Assembly: GCA_024336345.1 (NCBI GenBank)
Contig: JANFOG010000008.1
Coordinates: 1,426,001 to 1,490,000, forward strand
Source of the DNA: Mariannaea sp. PMI_226
Lineage: Eukaryota; Ascomycota; Sordariomycetes; Hypocreales; Nectriaceae
Length of the DNA stretch: 64,000 bases
Direction of reading: 5' to 3'
Positions 49,422 through 63,403 of this stretch are shown here, one piece after another; the first letter of the stretch is position 1; the number at the start of each line of letters is the position of its first letter. The notes under the pieces were generated by a model. It ran no database searches and was not told the DNA's origin. It saw nothing but the letters and a program-made list of their open reading frames with translations. The translations under genes were made by a program, and so were the position numbers.

Positions 49422-51983
49422 GCACCCACTTGATGAGCCAATCGCAACTCTACATTGTGCTGATGAACGGTCAACCTCCCGTCCTTGTTACAACCAGGCA
49501 TGTCCCGGCAAGGGTGACAATTTGTCGAGCGCTTTAATCCCTAGTGTCCCGAATTATCAACCAGGTTTCCTGGCTGTGGGATGGATGCGTTGTTGAGCGG
49601 GCTACTGTTACACTGATTTGATTGAAATCCGTGCATTGAGTTACGCTGGTCACTTCAGTTCAATTGATGAAGGCGCTTTGGCTTGAAACCTGATCAGGGA
49701 CGAAGCTTTGTGTGGGATGTCAATCAGCGGCTACGCCATCCGCAGGAAGCTCCGGCCATCCATCATTCGATCAGATGCCCAGATGTTGATTAGCTATTAT
49801 TACTACGTATATACTCTGGCGAGCATGATTGAAGAACGCCCCCCCCCTTTGCAACATCCTCGCCATCAATGGCGTTGAACCAGTACACCTTCCTGGTCTC
49901 GCCGTCACCATACGAGCACATTGACGAATGTATCCCATCCGGCGTCTCTCATCAACCCCACATAAACACACATAATAAACTTAAGCATGGACGGGGAACA
50001 GCTGTGACATGCTAGACCAGCCACGACGCAGAAACCGGACAGCGTCATTACCGAGCGTTCCTTTATTGTATCAACCGCCTTGTACTTGATAATTGGTGTC
50101 GGCGAAAAGTGCATTTTAATTCGGCATAGGGGAGTAACAGGACGCAGGTATCATGACGCCGATGAGTGCCATAGCAAAGGCTTTCATGAAAAGTCGACTC
50201 TACTGAGCTGACACTGGGACATGACAGGCTCAGAATCTTTGACAGCTCGACTTCAGGAGATCCACTGTAGCGTTTGTCACGGTTGCTCCCATTAGGGGCC
50301 GCGATGGCACCTTCCAAACCCCTGTCATTGCCAACCAGCCCTTACTTTTCGCTGGATTCGATGTTCCGAAACCCATCGGACTGGGTCAGAGCGTTGCATG
50401 AGGACACCTCGTGATACTGTCCTCTCACAAACCAGCGTGCTAGTCTTGGTGGCTTCTAGCTTTCAACGTCTTACACAAGTAGGAAGCTACCAGTGCAAAA
50501 AGCCACCAACAGGTCTTGACCGAAGAAACCGAAAGGTGGCAAAGGGTAGATCTGGGGTTTTCTGCTAATCGGGATGCACTGCAGAGAGACGCCGTACGCT
50601 TCTTGCACAAAGACATTGGACAAAATTGCTCTTCTCCAGCAAACTGGCAGACTGCTGTACTGCTTGGTACGTACCCATAACCATATTGACCAGCCTCCAA
50701 ATGCTGCTCCTATGCATGTACAAGCACGGATTCATATGCAGTACCACCCTGAGACCTGGCGCAGGACGATGCCATTCATCACACAACGTTTGCAACCATC
50801 GAGGAAGAGTTGAGTGACAAGCAGCCGTAGGCAACGGGGGGCCCGGGGGTGTGAAACGCTCACTCTTTGAATGAACACCACCCTTAACGCCAGTTGCACG
50901 CCATGGGTGTCGTCAACCTTCATCAACCGTCAACCAGGCTCTCCTCAACTGGACTAGTCCTCTGAATCGAGAATCCAGCTCCCGGGTGGGCTCTGTCGCC
51001 CGTTCTTAGCCCCATGCTTGTGGCCACCCCTGAAAGGAAAGGCGGGCACATCCTTATCCCAGGCACAATCACGGACCTGTCAGATTCAACCATTCGGGGT
51101 GTCTATAACGTTTCCTGGGCATCAAAAACGCTCCAGGGGCTTTACTCACGTCTCATTTGTTTCTTCATCTATTCCGACCTTCATTCCCCCTGGTTTCCTG
51201 ATCGCCCATCTTCCCTGTCCATGCTTCGCATGCCTGTTCCAGTCTGGTATGGCTTTGTTCTGTAAAATAGTCTCCGCCTCCACATCACGAGGTTACGACG
51301 TTTCTATGCCTGCTTTTTTGAGAATCCTACATGCCACAGTACACACTCCCCCCCGCTCTGTTCCCACGAGCTCGTTTGTGGCTTGTAAGTGTCGGTTTCA
51401 CTAAAGCCGCTTCTCCAGTTGAGCCCTGACCATTGGGAAGAAATTCTCCGCCAGACTGTGATGACCCTTCTATTGTTGCATTTCCTATATTGGCTACCGC
51501 ATCTGCATCGGTCTTCAACTTAGCACCACACTACCTTCGGTTGGTGTGTGAATCGTCGAAGCCATCCACCCGCCCCCAAGCACCCGTGATATACAAAAGC
51601 TTCCGTCCTCCCACTCGCGGATCATCATCCGTGCCCGTTTGCTGCTACCTCCCGCTGCATCTTCACCTGCCCTCCCACCTCACCTTACAAAAACGCTTTG
51701 TATTTCTTGACGAGCACCACAGACCGAGCATTCATCACAACTCATATAGCGTCTTACCTCTCAACAGTGCTCCAAGACTTTCTTAGCTCAGCCATCCATC
51801 CTTCGCGCTGGATTTGTGCTAGGCATTTTCCTTGAATTCCATAAGTTGATACTCGTATCATCCTGAATCTGCCATAGGTATTTTGCAAAGGGCCCCGGGC
51901 CTCGTATCTGGTGCATTGAGACTGACAGGTAGAAAGGAGCTGACCGCTGTGCGGTTTCTTCTACCCTGACTGGCCGTGTTGTT

Positions 51984-53425
51984 ATGGAAGATAGCCCGTC
52001 ACTGCCACGACAGCCAGGATCACGCCCTCAAGAAACCGCTTCTCGACCAGCCAACATGTCTATGCTCGCTACCGCCAATCCCTTACCGCATCCTAATTTC
52101 GGCGCTCCCCGGCCATGGGAAGTTACTCGATGTCCAGATTACTCTCTACGACCACGAAGCGAGAATGATAGAGTGGCACTGCCATCTATTAGACAGGTAT
52201 GTTGTTGAATAACATAATCTCAACCTGGCCCAATTAACATGATGTAGGCTTTCCCAGAACTACAGCTTCAGCCCCAGCCTCAAGATGTCGTGGCTAGACC
52301 AGCCCAGGCTCTAGCATCTACGCCTACTTCATTAATGGGCACCACACCCTCTGAATATACTTACTCTCCAAACGACAGCAAGAGGAGAAGATTGTCAAAC
52401 GAAGTCGATAGGGACAATGAAAGGGCTCGACAAATACCCCGCCTCTACTACGGCGAGGAGAGGGCTTCTTCGCGTCAGGTTTCACCAAGCCGCCCCTTGC
52501 AAGCATCACAAGAAAGCTGGAGCGTCCCCCAAAGATCAAGCACGCAAAGGCCAAGTCCTTATCCTCAATCGGGATCAATTCCTCTTGAAATGAAGGACCG
52601 TACAGACTCGAGACCCTCGCTTTCCAGTCTACCACCACCCCGATCCTTGGAGAGAGAACCAGCGCCAGTTACCCGATTGCCAAGTTCTATGGATGGATAT
52701 CGAAACTCGCAACCGCCACCCATGCCTCCACATTCAGTAGCTCCTGTCCCGGAGCCTGCTCCTTCGTCCTACCACGAGTCTAACTACGCGTATCCGTATC
52801 ACCACCCAAATCGATATCAATCATTGTCTGCCGGCTCTGTCCAAGCACCTGATCGAACCCCCTTTACCGCAGGCGGATACCCTGTTTCCTACCCAGATTA
52901 TGGCTCACGGTATAATAATGAAACGGCTCCCGGCGACAGCAAGCAAAGAAAGAGACGTGGAAATCTGCCAAAGGAGACAACAGATAAATTGAGAGCCTGG
53001 TTTATGGCGCATCTACAACATCCGTATCCCACAGAAGACGAGAAGCAGGATCTAATGCGACAGACTGGCCTTCAGATGAGTGAGTTTGCTTTTTCACCTT
53101 AAAAAAACTGCCTTTAGGGAGGGGGTTAGTATCGATGATTCAAGGTCAATTAACTAATTCATGATAACCACTAGATCAAATATCCAACTGGTTTATTAAC
53201 GCTCGACGGCGGCAGCTGCCAACAATGATCAACAATGCTCGCGTCGAGTCTGACGCCATGACAGGCGTTCGGGTCATTGCCACCACGGAACACGGGGACT
53301 TGGATCATCGCAGCAAGCGAGAGTCGGCCATCAGCCCCCTGAGTGATAGTGACGGCGCCACTTACGACGAAGACATGGAGACGCTGAAGCACCGTCGTGC
53401 CAATATGAGCAGGGGCAGCGTTTAG
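51984..53425 (+). CDS. TALE/KN-type homeobox transcription factor (3 exons)
   Basis: Exons 51984-52196, 52248-53079 and 53175-53425 give 431 residues. Introns are GTATGT...GATGTAG (51 bases) and GTGAGT...CACTAG (95 bases); the second cuts the homeodomain just before its third helix. The first 300 residues are Pro/Ser/Gln-rich with a basic patch (SKRRRLSNE) that may be a nuclear signal. The homeodomain at about 303-367 has the three-residue loop extension of the TALE class (HLQHPYPTEDEK) and the KN recognition helix ISNWFINARRRQLP with Asn51 intact. The tail is charged, with ISPLSDSD. Related fungal homeobox proteins control conidiation, hyphal growth or fruiting-body development. An internal ATG at 52054 (MSMLATANP) is another possible start. 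Unusually long noncoding DNA lies on both sides. Confidence 0.95.
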
Positions 53426-56400
53426 GTCTCCAGCAGCTATTTTTGAGCCGCTACTTGATTTGGGGAAAGTGGCGTTTTTTAGGAGGGGGCGCTGGGCAGC
53501 ATGCCGGCCGGAGACTTGTTACCCATCCAGTGGTGGTGACCATTTGTGATGAATCAGTCACGATGGGGAATTATTCCCTCCTTCTCTTATTTGCATGTCA
53601 AATGTTTTTTTCTTGTGTGATATTCAAGCATCGAACAAGCCGGATTTTTCTTCTTTATTTTATCTCTCTCTCTTTTCTTTCTCTATGTTAGACCTGTTGG
53701 ACGGGCTATTTCTCGGATACAGCAACATGGGGGCTACCAAATCATTGAGCGATGATGAATTTTTGATACACAAAGTCACAACGTGACGGATGGGAAATAC
53801 GGACTAAGCGGATACTGGAGGGGGGGGGGCATTATGGAGTAAGACAGGATTAGATTTCCCAATGGCAGCAGCGGCGCCAACAAAGTCAATCAAAGAAGGC
53901 CTCTTCAAGGCGGCGACTTTTCATCCATCTGCAATGAACCACCAGAGACAACTAAACTCCACCCTCCACGCTGTCGATTGACCCAGCTTTCCTTGCTTTT
54001 GTTTTGGAGGGGGGGCTTCGGCTGACGGAGTGAAGACATTGGGGGGGCGTTGGTTTGGGGCGTTGGCCCGCTTAATCCCACCTCTGATGCCCTCCAACAC
54101 ATCACGCCGCCGCCACGAGCCCCATCACACAACAGTTTTCGGAACGAGGGCGCCAAGTACAGATTAAGTTACGTAGAGGCAGACCCAGCCCGACGGGTGG
54201 GGGACCAAGGACGAAGCACATACGTATGTAAGAGTGACTATGTAAGAGTGACCTCCACCCGCATCTCAGTAGCGGTGCTGGCTAGCCCCGTACTGTACTT
54301 GGTAAGTTATCTGCCATTAGCTACTTGAGCCAACGAAGCGGTGTTGGCCGGCCAGGTTCAGGTCTCCTCCTTGCCACTTGAACTGAGCTGGTAGTGGATG
54401 GTGGGAGAAAGGGTTAAGGGGCGAGGATCAACCAAGGATCTTTTTGTTTTGCCTGTGTGGTTGGTGCAGATGGCAGGATGCTTGAGCAGGTGTACATAGT
54501 AGGCGAAGTGAGACATTCATCATCACACTGGCCGTCCGTCAATATGTTGACTGACTTTCTCTCCTTCCTCACTCACCTCATCTTTGTCCTTCATCTCTTT
54601 CTCTCTCTCTTTAATGATTCACTGTGCAAGTCGGTCTGAGTTTGAATATACATGTAGTCACATGTGACTTATATCCGTTGTAGATTGGGAGCAGATTGGT
54701 AAGATGTGCCGGGGCTAAAGCATGCGAGGCAGGACAGGTACTCGGGAGTAAAAAACACAGAGCCGGCGGCGATGGCATGACCACGACGTGCCTGCCGTGT
54801 ATCCTTCCTGCTGATGAACTGATAATCTTCCCGCGCACTGAGCAGGGCAGGACAATGCAAGAGTGGGCTGGCATTTCAGTTACAGGCCGCAGGTCGCTAA
54901 GAAGGGTGTGCATATGTGGCTTGTTATCGTTGAATTCCGTACAGACACATTATACCAACTAACTATCAAGCAGTACTCCGGGTAGGTAGGTGAATTGTGC
55001 TCCATACGTTTCTCATGCTCCTCATCTGTACTCAGCTATCGAACCGCCGGGATTATCGGATGGCTTTCAAGGCCCAGGTGAGAAAGTAAATACAGATCAG
55101 GCTTTCTGTGGTAGCATCAGCACATGGCTATGTGAATGGTTTACAGACAGACGGACATATATCAAGAGAGTTTTACTGGACAGAACCGATGTCACGCCTT
55201 CTTTTAGTAAGTGATGTTGCATTTCTGCTGGGAGTCACGCCCTATTGGCATTGCTGGAAGAGGTGGGCCAAAGAAGAGAAGACCGAGTGGAGGGGAATTC
55301 ATCTTCTCTAACGGCACTTGTTGACGTGACATTTGGCGTGGAAAGGGATCTGCCCTTTCTTTTGCCCTCTTGGCTTCCATCCTCTCTATTAGCTCGGGGA
55401 GCGTCTCTTGGAACAGGACTTGTTATGCACAAAGCCAGGACAAGCAACATGAGGGGGGATAACTAAGCAAGGATACCGGACGTTTGCGCAATGGAACCTG
55501 ACGAAAGGGTAAACCGGTGAGAGGGATAGGCTTCCGACAGGCGATACAGCTGACTTCTGCGTGCTGACCGGCAGCTGTAAGCGAACAGTCGTTGCATCCT
55601 GAGCCAAACCGAAGCTGGACAAGACGACAGATGGTCACTACTACAGTACTGGCACCAGTGTCAGTACTGCACAGCACCATGTGAGAATCCCTGAAAGGTG
55701 TCGGAGGGGCCGGGGGGAGGGGCGGGGGAAGGAGGGAGGAAGAGAGAGGAAGAAACTCGAGGGAAGTAGGAGGAAGAAAGGGATCGTGTTAGTTAGTTAG
55801 TTGGTTAGTTAGGGAAGGGGAGAAAGGGAGGGGGGGGGGGGTGTCTGACGTCTCGAGCAGTGTGCGGGCCGAGCGTTCGGGAAGCAACATGGGTCTGCCC
55901 TGTTATAACTCGTCTGGTTGTGGGCTTGCAGTTAGTTAGTTGTCGTGACCGAATGGATCACATCAACACATGTCACGTTCCGGTTTGGGAACGAACGAGC
56001 AGCCGGAACTGACAGAAGAGACAAGCCATGGACGGCGGGGGAGGAGGAGGGGGGGAAGAATAAGGGCCTTTGGCTCAGCGGTGGCGTACATAAGTTGTGT
56101 GGGTTGGTGGATTGGTGGGCCGGCAGCGAGCAGCTTGACAGGTAGTGGGCTCTTTTGGCTGGAGGAGCAAGAGAGGTTGAAATTGAGGGCGTCTCTTTTT
56201 CGTTTCTTTTTTTTGTTTTTGTGAGTATGCCATGCCTTCCATGATTCCATTCATCGATGCTTTGCCGCTTCCTTGCTGCAGAAGAAAGCTCGAGAAGCGG
56301 ATCACAAAGGATGGAGACAACAGGATGGAGCTCATCATCTCCGATCCGTCACAGCTCATCCATCAGTCTCGTAGTTTATTATTAGAGACCCCTCCTCGTA

Positions 56401-59400
56401 CACACAGAAAAAATTCACATGGTTTTGTTTAGTAAGGAGGAGTGGTTTCTATTCAGTTACAGGAGACGACCAGTCTTTTCCATGTCCGAAAAATGTTACA
56501 AGACGTGCTAACGCATGTGCCATACCTACCTACTTACCTACCTTACATGGCATGTGCTCCGTATGACAGTGCCAAAGTCCATCTTCCTTTTTTTTCTTCT
56601 TTCTTTTCTTTTCATTTCGGGGCCGAAAGACGGATGGACGGACGAAGGAGCCCTGCGAACGGCTGAAGACCGGTGCCTCAGACCGCTTGTCTTAACACTC
56701 TGCATGTCTCAGTGATCAATCTCGGGGGCCCCCTCCTCCTTCGATTAATATTGATATTATTAGTTAGTAGGCCGTTGCGTACTCTTGTATTCGTCAGGCT
56801 AATCTAGCAAGGCAATATCTCACTCCACTGGCTAGGCAAGTTTTCTTTTTTGCGTGTCTGAGATGGGGCACGGAAGCGTACTTGCTTTTTCTCTCTGATG
56901 ATGAATACCACAAAAAGTAAAGAAAAAAAGCCCAGAAAAAAAAAGGAAACCCTGTGAGGAGAGTCTTCATTACACGAGATAGACACACCTTAAGCTAGGC
57001 ATGCTAACCGGCTAGGTGAAGGAGAGTTGTGCTATGTATTATCACAGCTGAAGTAGGTAGGTAGTCAATATCTACTATGTAATTACAACTCGTCACTGAC
57101 GCTTCTGGACACTGCCTTGCAAAGGGCCTTTACAGAGTACACCCGTTTAAGACACCGGTAGATGGTCTCTTCCCGTATGGGGCCTGGAGACGGCCGCTCC
57201 GAACTCCGTAATTAATGTGCAGTACCTGCGCAACAAGGGTATGCGTATTCAGCCCATATATACTCCGTAGGTCTTGTCCCAGGACGTGATGCCTAGGTAG
57301 GCAGGTAGTCTTGGCTTTACGGCCTTACTATGGTATTCCAGCGGGCATTGCTTGTTGGACTTTGTACTCCGCAAGCTAGTTGATATCGGCGACTACGCCC
57401 CGCCAATCCAGATTTGGGTGAGAGAAAGAGAGGCAGAGAGGTGTCTCTATTTTGTCTTCATTATCCCCTCTCGACTTTCCTGCGAGAAAATGTAAAAAAA
57501 AAAAAAAAAAAAACCTTGGGGGCTTTTTCTTTGGGGCACATATTGAAGCTATTGATAGATGATCTATCCTTACATATATAGATTACTTCTCGGTAAAACC
57601 CCCCAAAAAAAAAGAAAGAAAAAAAAACCCCTAGGTTTGGGTACACAAAATACTTGTTGCCTTAGTTGAGAGACTACTCTTATGGTATATGTACTACGGA
57701 ACATAGTATAATAAGCTGAGGCCCGTTCTTTGCTCAGTTCGTATTGGCAATTATGCATTATTGACACTACTAACACGTGCATGATTTAGCCCATGAACTT
57801 TTAAGATGAGACGTTGCCGTCTGTCTGTCTGCCATGTTTTAGCGGCCTGCTAGGTACAAGTACTGCCCGAAGGGAGTAGCTTTGTAGACGGTAGGTACCT
57901 ACTAGGTATGTTTAAGGCCGAGTAAGTGGTACCTAAGTTATGTGTGCATACAAGGGTACCAAAAACAATAATATTGTATTTCTGGGTAGACAGTGAATGC
58001 CTTACACAATGTGTCTCTTTCATTGATTACTGTCGAGAACTATGTATGGGATTATCGCAAAATGTTTACTCGCATTTGGCTTTCTTTGTATGCCAGGGTC
58101 AAGCATGAACTTGACAGGGGAATTGTCGTTTCAGGGTGAACCAAGAGCTAGGATCGGCAGAGCCAGCCGCGGCGACAATCTCGTGCGGCTCGCATGGGCC
58201 GACGATGAGAGACAGCAACGACCGCTACTCCCACCCCTCCCTCCCTTCTCTCCGTCTCTCCCTTGCTTCTTTGGCTTGGCCACTTTGAGCTTGGGGGTAA
58301 GAAACGCCTCATGGGTCCATCTTTCTCTCATGGGGGACCCCTCTCCTTGGGTCTCCCTGACCTTGGCCTGGAGCTTGGAGCTTGGGAGACGGAGACCAGG
58401 GCGCCTCGAATTACCGTTTGGGCATGTGACCCAAGCAACCAAGGCACCTGGCCGCCGTCTCTCTCCAGTGGCCGCAGCCGCCATAGTTCAGCTCCACTGC
58501 ACAATGACCTGCGTCCAGTGTTTCAAGCCCATGTTGACGCTCCCGCGTATAGCGCCCCCTTCTCAAGAAAAAGAGGCCAGTCGAGCTTGGCCAGCTTAGG
58601 GGTCTTGCTTGTCGATCTTAGATCGGCCGGGCTCCCAAGCTAAGTGGCGATAGCGTGAACAAACACGCACGCTCTGCACACACACTTCACACACCACCAC
58701 AAGCCCCAGGAGGGGGAGAAATGAGAAAGAGGGACGACCACCACCGCAGCGAGAAGAAAAAATGGGAACAAGGAAAGGAGCCAAGCCCATCAGTCAATTC
58801 GTTAGCACCAAGACACCACAACGGACCGTTCTGATCCGTAGTGGGTAATCGTTGCACTGGCCCCTCCTTAGACATATGCATAATATCCTGCCAAGCTGTT
58901 TTGGCTGACATATTTCCTTATGGTTAGTTTAATGCTTGGATTGAATGGCATGTTGCTGGCTTATTAATGTTGCCGTTTTGCTGCCTTTCCCAGTCATTCA
59001 TAAGCATTATACAGCATTTGGCAAGGACCCGATTGCGTATTGACTAATGAGTGTCATCCTATTTGGACAAACTGACAAATAGACAGAGACAGGCAAGATA
59101 GACGGACGAATGAACGAACAAACGGACGAGGATAGATGGTCAAATCAACATCGACGCTTGTAATGAATGACAAGTGTTTGACTCTGGCTTATTCATCACA
59201 GCATAATCCATATTACAAGCCAAACAAATGTTGATTGTAGCAGATGACAGGGCTTGCTACTCAAATTTTTGCAAATCGGGGATGATGCTGGTAAGGCTGC
59301 TCCTTAGGGCTTGAACTCAAAGACCAACACTCAGCTCAAATAAACTGAAATCTTGAAGCCACCAATGTGTCTCTTTACGCCTCCACTCTCTTCTTGTGAT

Positions 59401-60498
59401 TCGGGTTCGATGAGAGGAATTGAATACCCGCTCTCGGATCTTGGAAATGGCCGATCCAATCGCTTTTCTTTCTTTTCGTAGAAATCTGTCACAAGAAAAA
59501 TTACTAAAAATCGGGACGCTTGTTTTCGGTTCCAGTCAGCTGGGACACTTGACGACTACCCATCTCACTAGTGATAATGTTATCGTCTTCCCGAAATTCA
59601 ATTAGTAGACGGGCTTCCTTTTGCTTTGCCCGTTGCAAATGCTCCGGGGGGGGCCCTAAACGTCTGGGTTGCGCGATGTCTTCATAGTTTACTGGTTTAT
59701 CGAGTTTGACGTGGCCGCGCCACAGTTCAAGTTATCGTGCGCCCACAGGTTTGGATCTCCCCATGATCAACGGCCCAGTTATATCCATCAGCAGTACCAT
59801 CCTTGCATGTCAATCCTCCCCCACGCAGCAAAGTCGCTCGTTCAGCTGCTCCCATCAGAGGCGTGTTGCACCTGTCACAACTAGACTGGCGTCTTAAACC
59901 CGCTGGTTGTCGGTTGTCTCTTCCGCGTTTCCCCCCCTCTCCCCTCCGAGAAGACCAGCAAGCAAGCCCCCAGCTCCGTTCCCACCAACAGAGCCGAGTT
60001 TAGTCGGCGATGCAAAACATCGCTTTCACGCCTTCGTTCCCTTTTCTTTTTGTCGTATGTTTTGTTCAATTACAATGGGACAATGCCTTTGTTATTCGAG
60101 GCTCAAACGTAGTTTCTACGTTTCCATGACGTTTGATCGGATGAGTCATGCTCGCCCTTTCGCACTCTCTCGGACTTAGCGACGCTTTCGGCCTTCGGCC
60201 TAAAAACCGTCCGTCCTGAGAAATCCGAATGGCTGCTCTTGCCATTCGTGAGTGAGTTAGTAAGCGGCGTGCAAGAAAACGTGACCTCGCGATTCGACCG
60301 TGAATGCGAGCAAAACGACTTGTAAGGCTGACGTAGGCCCAGTCAAGAGAGCTCTGAGTATCAGGGTCATTTCTGAATTGCTTCCTTTGAGACGTGGCAG
60401 AAAGTAGGAGTATTCGCCTTTATTTATTTTTTCTTGCGGTACACCGTCATCTTTCTGCCCGTATTCCTTTGTCGGCCGAATGAGGTCTGTCATCCGCC
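53426..60498. other. 7 kb without a confident gene, purine- and homopolymer-rich in parts
   Basis: Contains the 3' flank of the homeobox gene and the upstream region of the next Zn2Cys6 gene. A purine-rich, G-rich stretch runs from about 55700 to 55845, with TTAG units and a G run. A poly-A run lies at about 57493-57513. The longest open frame (58042-58599, plus strand) has no family resemblance. A small hairpin-like TTCGGCCTTCGGCC occurs at about 60187-60200. No RNA gene was recognised. Confidence 0.5.
55700..55845. repeat. G-rich purine tract with TTAG units and a 12-base G run
   Basis: GGGGCCGGGGGGAGGGGCGGGG-like sequence is followed by GGAAGAGAG units, several TTAG copies at about 55789-55812 and 12 G at 55830-55841. 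Several G runs close together could fold as a quadruplex. It is not the TTAGGG telomere repeat. Confidence 0.85.
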
Positions 60499-63403
60499 AT
60501 GCCACCGGACAACATCGAGTCCGACCCATCCGCTTCCGCCTCTCACGGTGCTGGCCCCGGCTCCGGCACCGAGCCCTTGGCGTGCGTGTCATGTCGTGCC
60601 AGGAAGCTCAAGTGTGATCGTATCAAGCCCTCCTGCAGCCGCTGCGTCAAGGTGTCCAACGAGTGTGTGTATCCCGAGTCGAGGAGAAAGCCGACTTTCA
60701 AGCGTAGGAATGTGAAGGAGCTCGAAGCTCGCCTAGGTAATTTGTCATAATGACTATCTCCCCTCAATATCCTCCACTCCGCTCTCCTGGTATAAGCTCT
60801 ATTGTGGGATGGAACAGACTGCTGACTGTTCTGTATTCTAGCCCAAGTGGAAGATTATCTCAACCAAGTAAATAAAGCTGTCGATGATAAGAAGTCTGGG
60901 AACACAAGTCCAGATGCTCAGTCCATCCCGCCGGAGGTGGATCAGACAAGCCAAAATGAGTACTCTCAACCAGGACAGTCTGCTGAGAGCATACCGGATA
61001 CTCAAATTCCGGTGCCTTGTGCAATAGATGATATTGTGCCACCACAGGACCCAACTGGTTCTTTCTTCGATGATGCTCAGTTGATGGGACTTGGCATGTC
61101 AGAATCTCTACCTCCTATGCCAGTCATGGAGGAACTGTACGTATATATCAGAAATAACACGATCATACGGAAGGGAGTGGTGTGGGCTAATAGTTACAGC
61201 AATAACATATATTTCCAAACCCAACACTATTTTATTCCCATCATACACCCGGGCCGTTACTTGCAGGCCTTCTATGGAAGTCCGCTGATGAAGCCGCCTC
61301 TTTGTTTGCAGTATTCTATCTGGGCTCTTGCCGCAGTTGGGCATGTCAAATACGACAAATACCATGAAATTTTCTACCGCCGTGCACGACAATATATCGA
61401 TGCAGATGAAATGAAGGTGAGTGAAGGGGGTGGTCTGTTTAGGGTATTCGAGACATAGGTCTGATAAACGTTTGTTGTTTTATAGGGTCAAGGCGAATAC
61501 TTCATCACTGTAAACCATGCCCAAGCATGGGGACTCACCGCAAGTTACGAAGCGAAACGAATGTTGTTTACACGCTCTACTATGAGCGCAGCTCGATGCG
61601 TCCGACTTTGCCAGATGATGGGCCTCGATCGAATTGACGGGGACCACATTGGGTCGCCACCCACCCTCGGCCCTCCACTTACTTGGGCAGAGCTCGAAGA
61701 GCGGAGGAGAGTCTTTTGGGGAGCGTTTTGTATCGATGCTCATTCCAGCATATCTACGGGATGGCCCAGTTTAATCAACTTGGATGACGTGAGTTTGTCA
61801 CAGATTGAAATCTAACCCTGCGGACCGTTTGTTAACTTGATCACACTAGATTGTTACTCGGCTTCCATCTCCAGAAGATGACTTCCTCGCAGACAATAAA
61901 GTCGAGACAGCCTTCATGCATGAAGTTTGGCAAGGTGCTAGCTACACCGGCTTTGCAGGCACGGTTGTGGTTTGCCAGATCTTCAAAACTATCCTACACC
62001 ATGTTTACACAGCCAAACCAGACGACCGGCCGGAAGATATCATGCATGGAGGATACTGGAAGCGACACCGACAACTGGACAACGACCTGTCGAGCATTTT
62101 CATGTTTCTACCCGAAAAGATGCGACTCCCTCAAAATGTGCGAGATCCAGTAGCGGCGCATACCAACCTCAACCTCCACGCCTCGGTTATCTGCCTGCAT
62201 CATGCTGCAGTCGAGAAGGTCGAGAAGCATGATTTACCAAAATCTCTCAAGGACACGAGCATTATTCGTCTCAAGGCTGCCGCAGAGGAGGTTTCCAACA
62301 TCATTAAGCTCTCGTCCAGCTCCATGCCAATATTTGTATGAGGCTCCATCTCCGTTCCCCCTTTACCTACTTCTTGCCCTTTGTACATAATTTTATGGAC
62401 TGACACCATTGTTTAGAAGAGTCCACTGTGTGCGCTATCGATGTATTGCGCAACTACGGTATATGTCTACCTTGCTAAGCAGGATCCCCTGAACGGATTG
62501 ACTGCCATAGACTTATCCAATCTCGAAGTCATCATCAATGCCATGGAATCCATTGCTCGACACCATAACATTACCCGGGCCTTCTTACAGCAGGCCTACC
62601 TCGATATTGAGCGCAACGGCCTTTCCTCCTCTATACGGATGCCGGGGCTTCGCAAGTACCGGAACCCATTTGGAGGGACAAAGAGCAACATCCCCATGAT
62701 TTGTCGCAGCTCGGTTTCGAAGCACACCGACGTCTCTCCCATCCTACCGGGTCGTCTCCCACTTGGCAGAGCTGGTCGTCAAGGCATGGTTGAGTTTGAT
62801 TTTAACGATGATGACTTTGGCGAGAATGTGGTTGGTCAGAACTGTTTCCAGGCTGTCCTGGGTGCTGTCACAAGGAATGTTGCAAAGGGCGAGAGGCTGA
62901 ACGTGCCAATCATTGACAACTCTAACGCGAACCACAAACGAAAGCGAGTGTCGCCAAGCCCAGGACCAGAGATGATGACTGGTGTGGGAAGATCCATGAA
63001 TGCCCCGCAGTCTTTCGGCAAGGAGGACGCCAACATAGCTCCAAATCCTTGCATGCCAGCGTGGGCAGCGTCTCAGGTGCTTACAGGCAACGTGATTCTT
63101 CCCGATCGGACTGCTTCATCCTCCTCTTCTTCACCCGCGCAACACTACTCTGGATCTAGAACGACGACCAGCAGCCACACTTCACCGAGCTTGGGCCTAG
63201 GCAATACGGTCGAGGAGAATCGCATCGATCTCCGGGCCTTCCAGGGCCGCATCTCGACACCTCTCTGGCAGAGCACGGAGGAGACGACCTTTTTCGCGCA
63301 GATTAACGAATCTATGATCAATGTACTTTCTACTGACACGGAAACCTGGGGAATATTGGATGCTGACATCAACTGGGATAATATCGAGCCCGGCACCGGT
63401 TAG
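60499..63403 (+). CDS. Zn2Cys6 transcription factor with fungal regulatory domain (6 exons)
   Basis: Exons 60499-60736, 60842-61136, 61200-61416, 61486-61788, 61850-62335 and 62417-63403 give 841 residues with consistent phases. The zinc cluster is CX2CX6CX6CX2CX6C at Cys29, 32, 39, 46, 49 and 56 (ACVSCRARKLKCDRIKPSC), followed by a short linker and coiled coil (ELEARLAQVEDYLNQV) that spans intron 1. Intron 2 could be read through in frame, but excising it (GTACGT...TTACAG with a CTAAT branch) restores NNIYFQTQHYFIPIIHPGRYL, the normal start of the fungal-specific domain, at about residue 179. That domain continues to about 480, with the block LEERRRVFWGAFCIDAHSS. The long C-terminal part is Ser-rich, has a basic KRKRVSPSP patch and ends acidic and aromatic (WGILDADINWDNIE), a possible activation domain. 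Targets are unknown. Confidence 0.93.

Larger units (their letters stand above)
39315..51983. other. 12.7 kb without a recognisable gene
   Basis: Composition stays close to that of the rest of the window, unlike the 18-21 kb island. Open frames reach at most about 190 residues (40653-41237 plus strand, 46236-46811 minus strand). None has a known motif or a splice pattern joining it to neighbours. There are short tandem repeats at 41576-41610 and 42488-42520, a palindrome at 49404-49421, and pyrimidine-rich leader-like DNA at about 51140-51980. It could hold the long promoter and leader of the homeobox gene, lncRNAs or unrecognised multi-exon genes. Confidence 0.5.

Noticed and set aside
55789..55812. 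Telomere-like TTAG units
   Set aside because: TTAG rather than TTAGGG, only a few copies, and inside a gene-bearing region.
58042..58599. 185-residue plus-strand open frame
   Set aside because: Leu/Pro/Arg-rich translation typical of GC-rich noncoding DNA; the overlapping frames on both strands are equally open.
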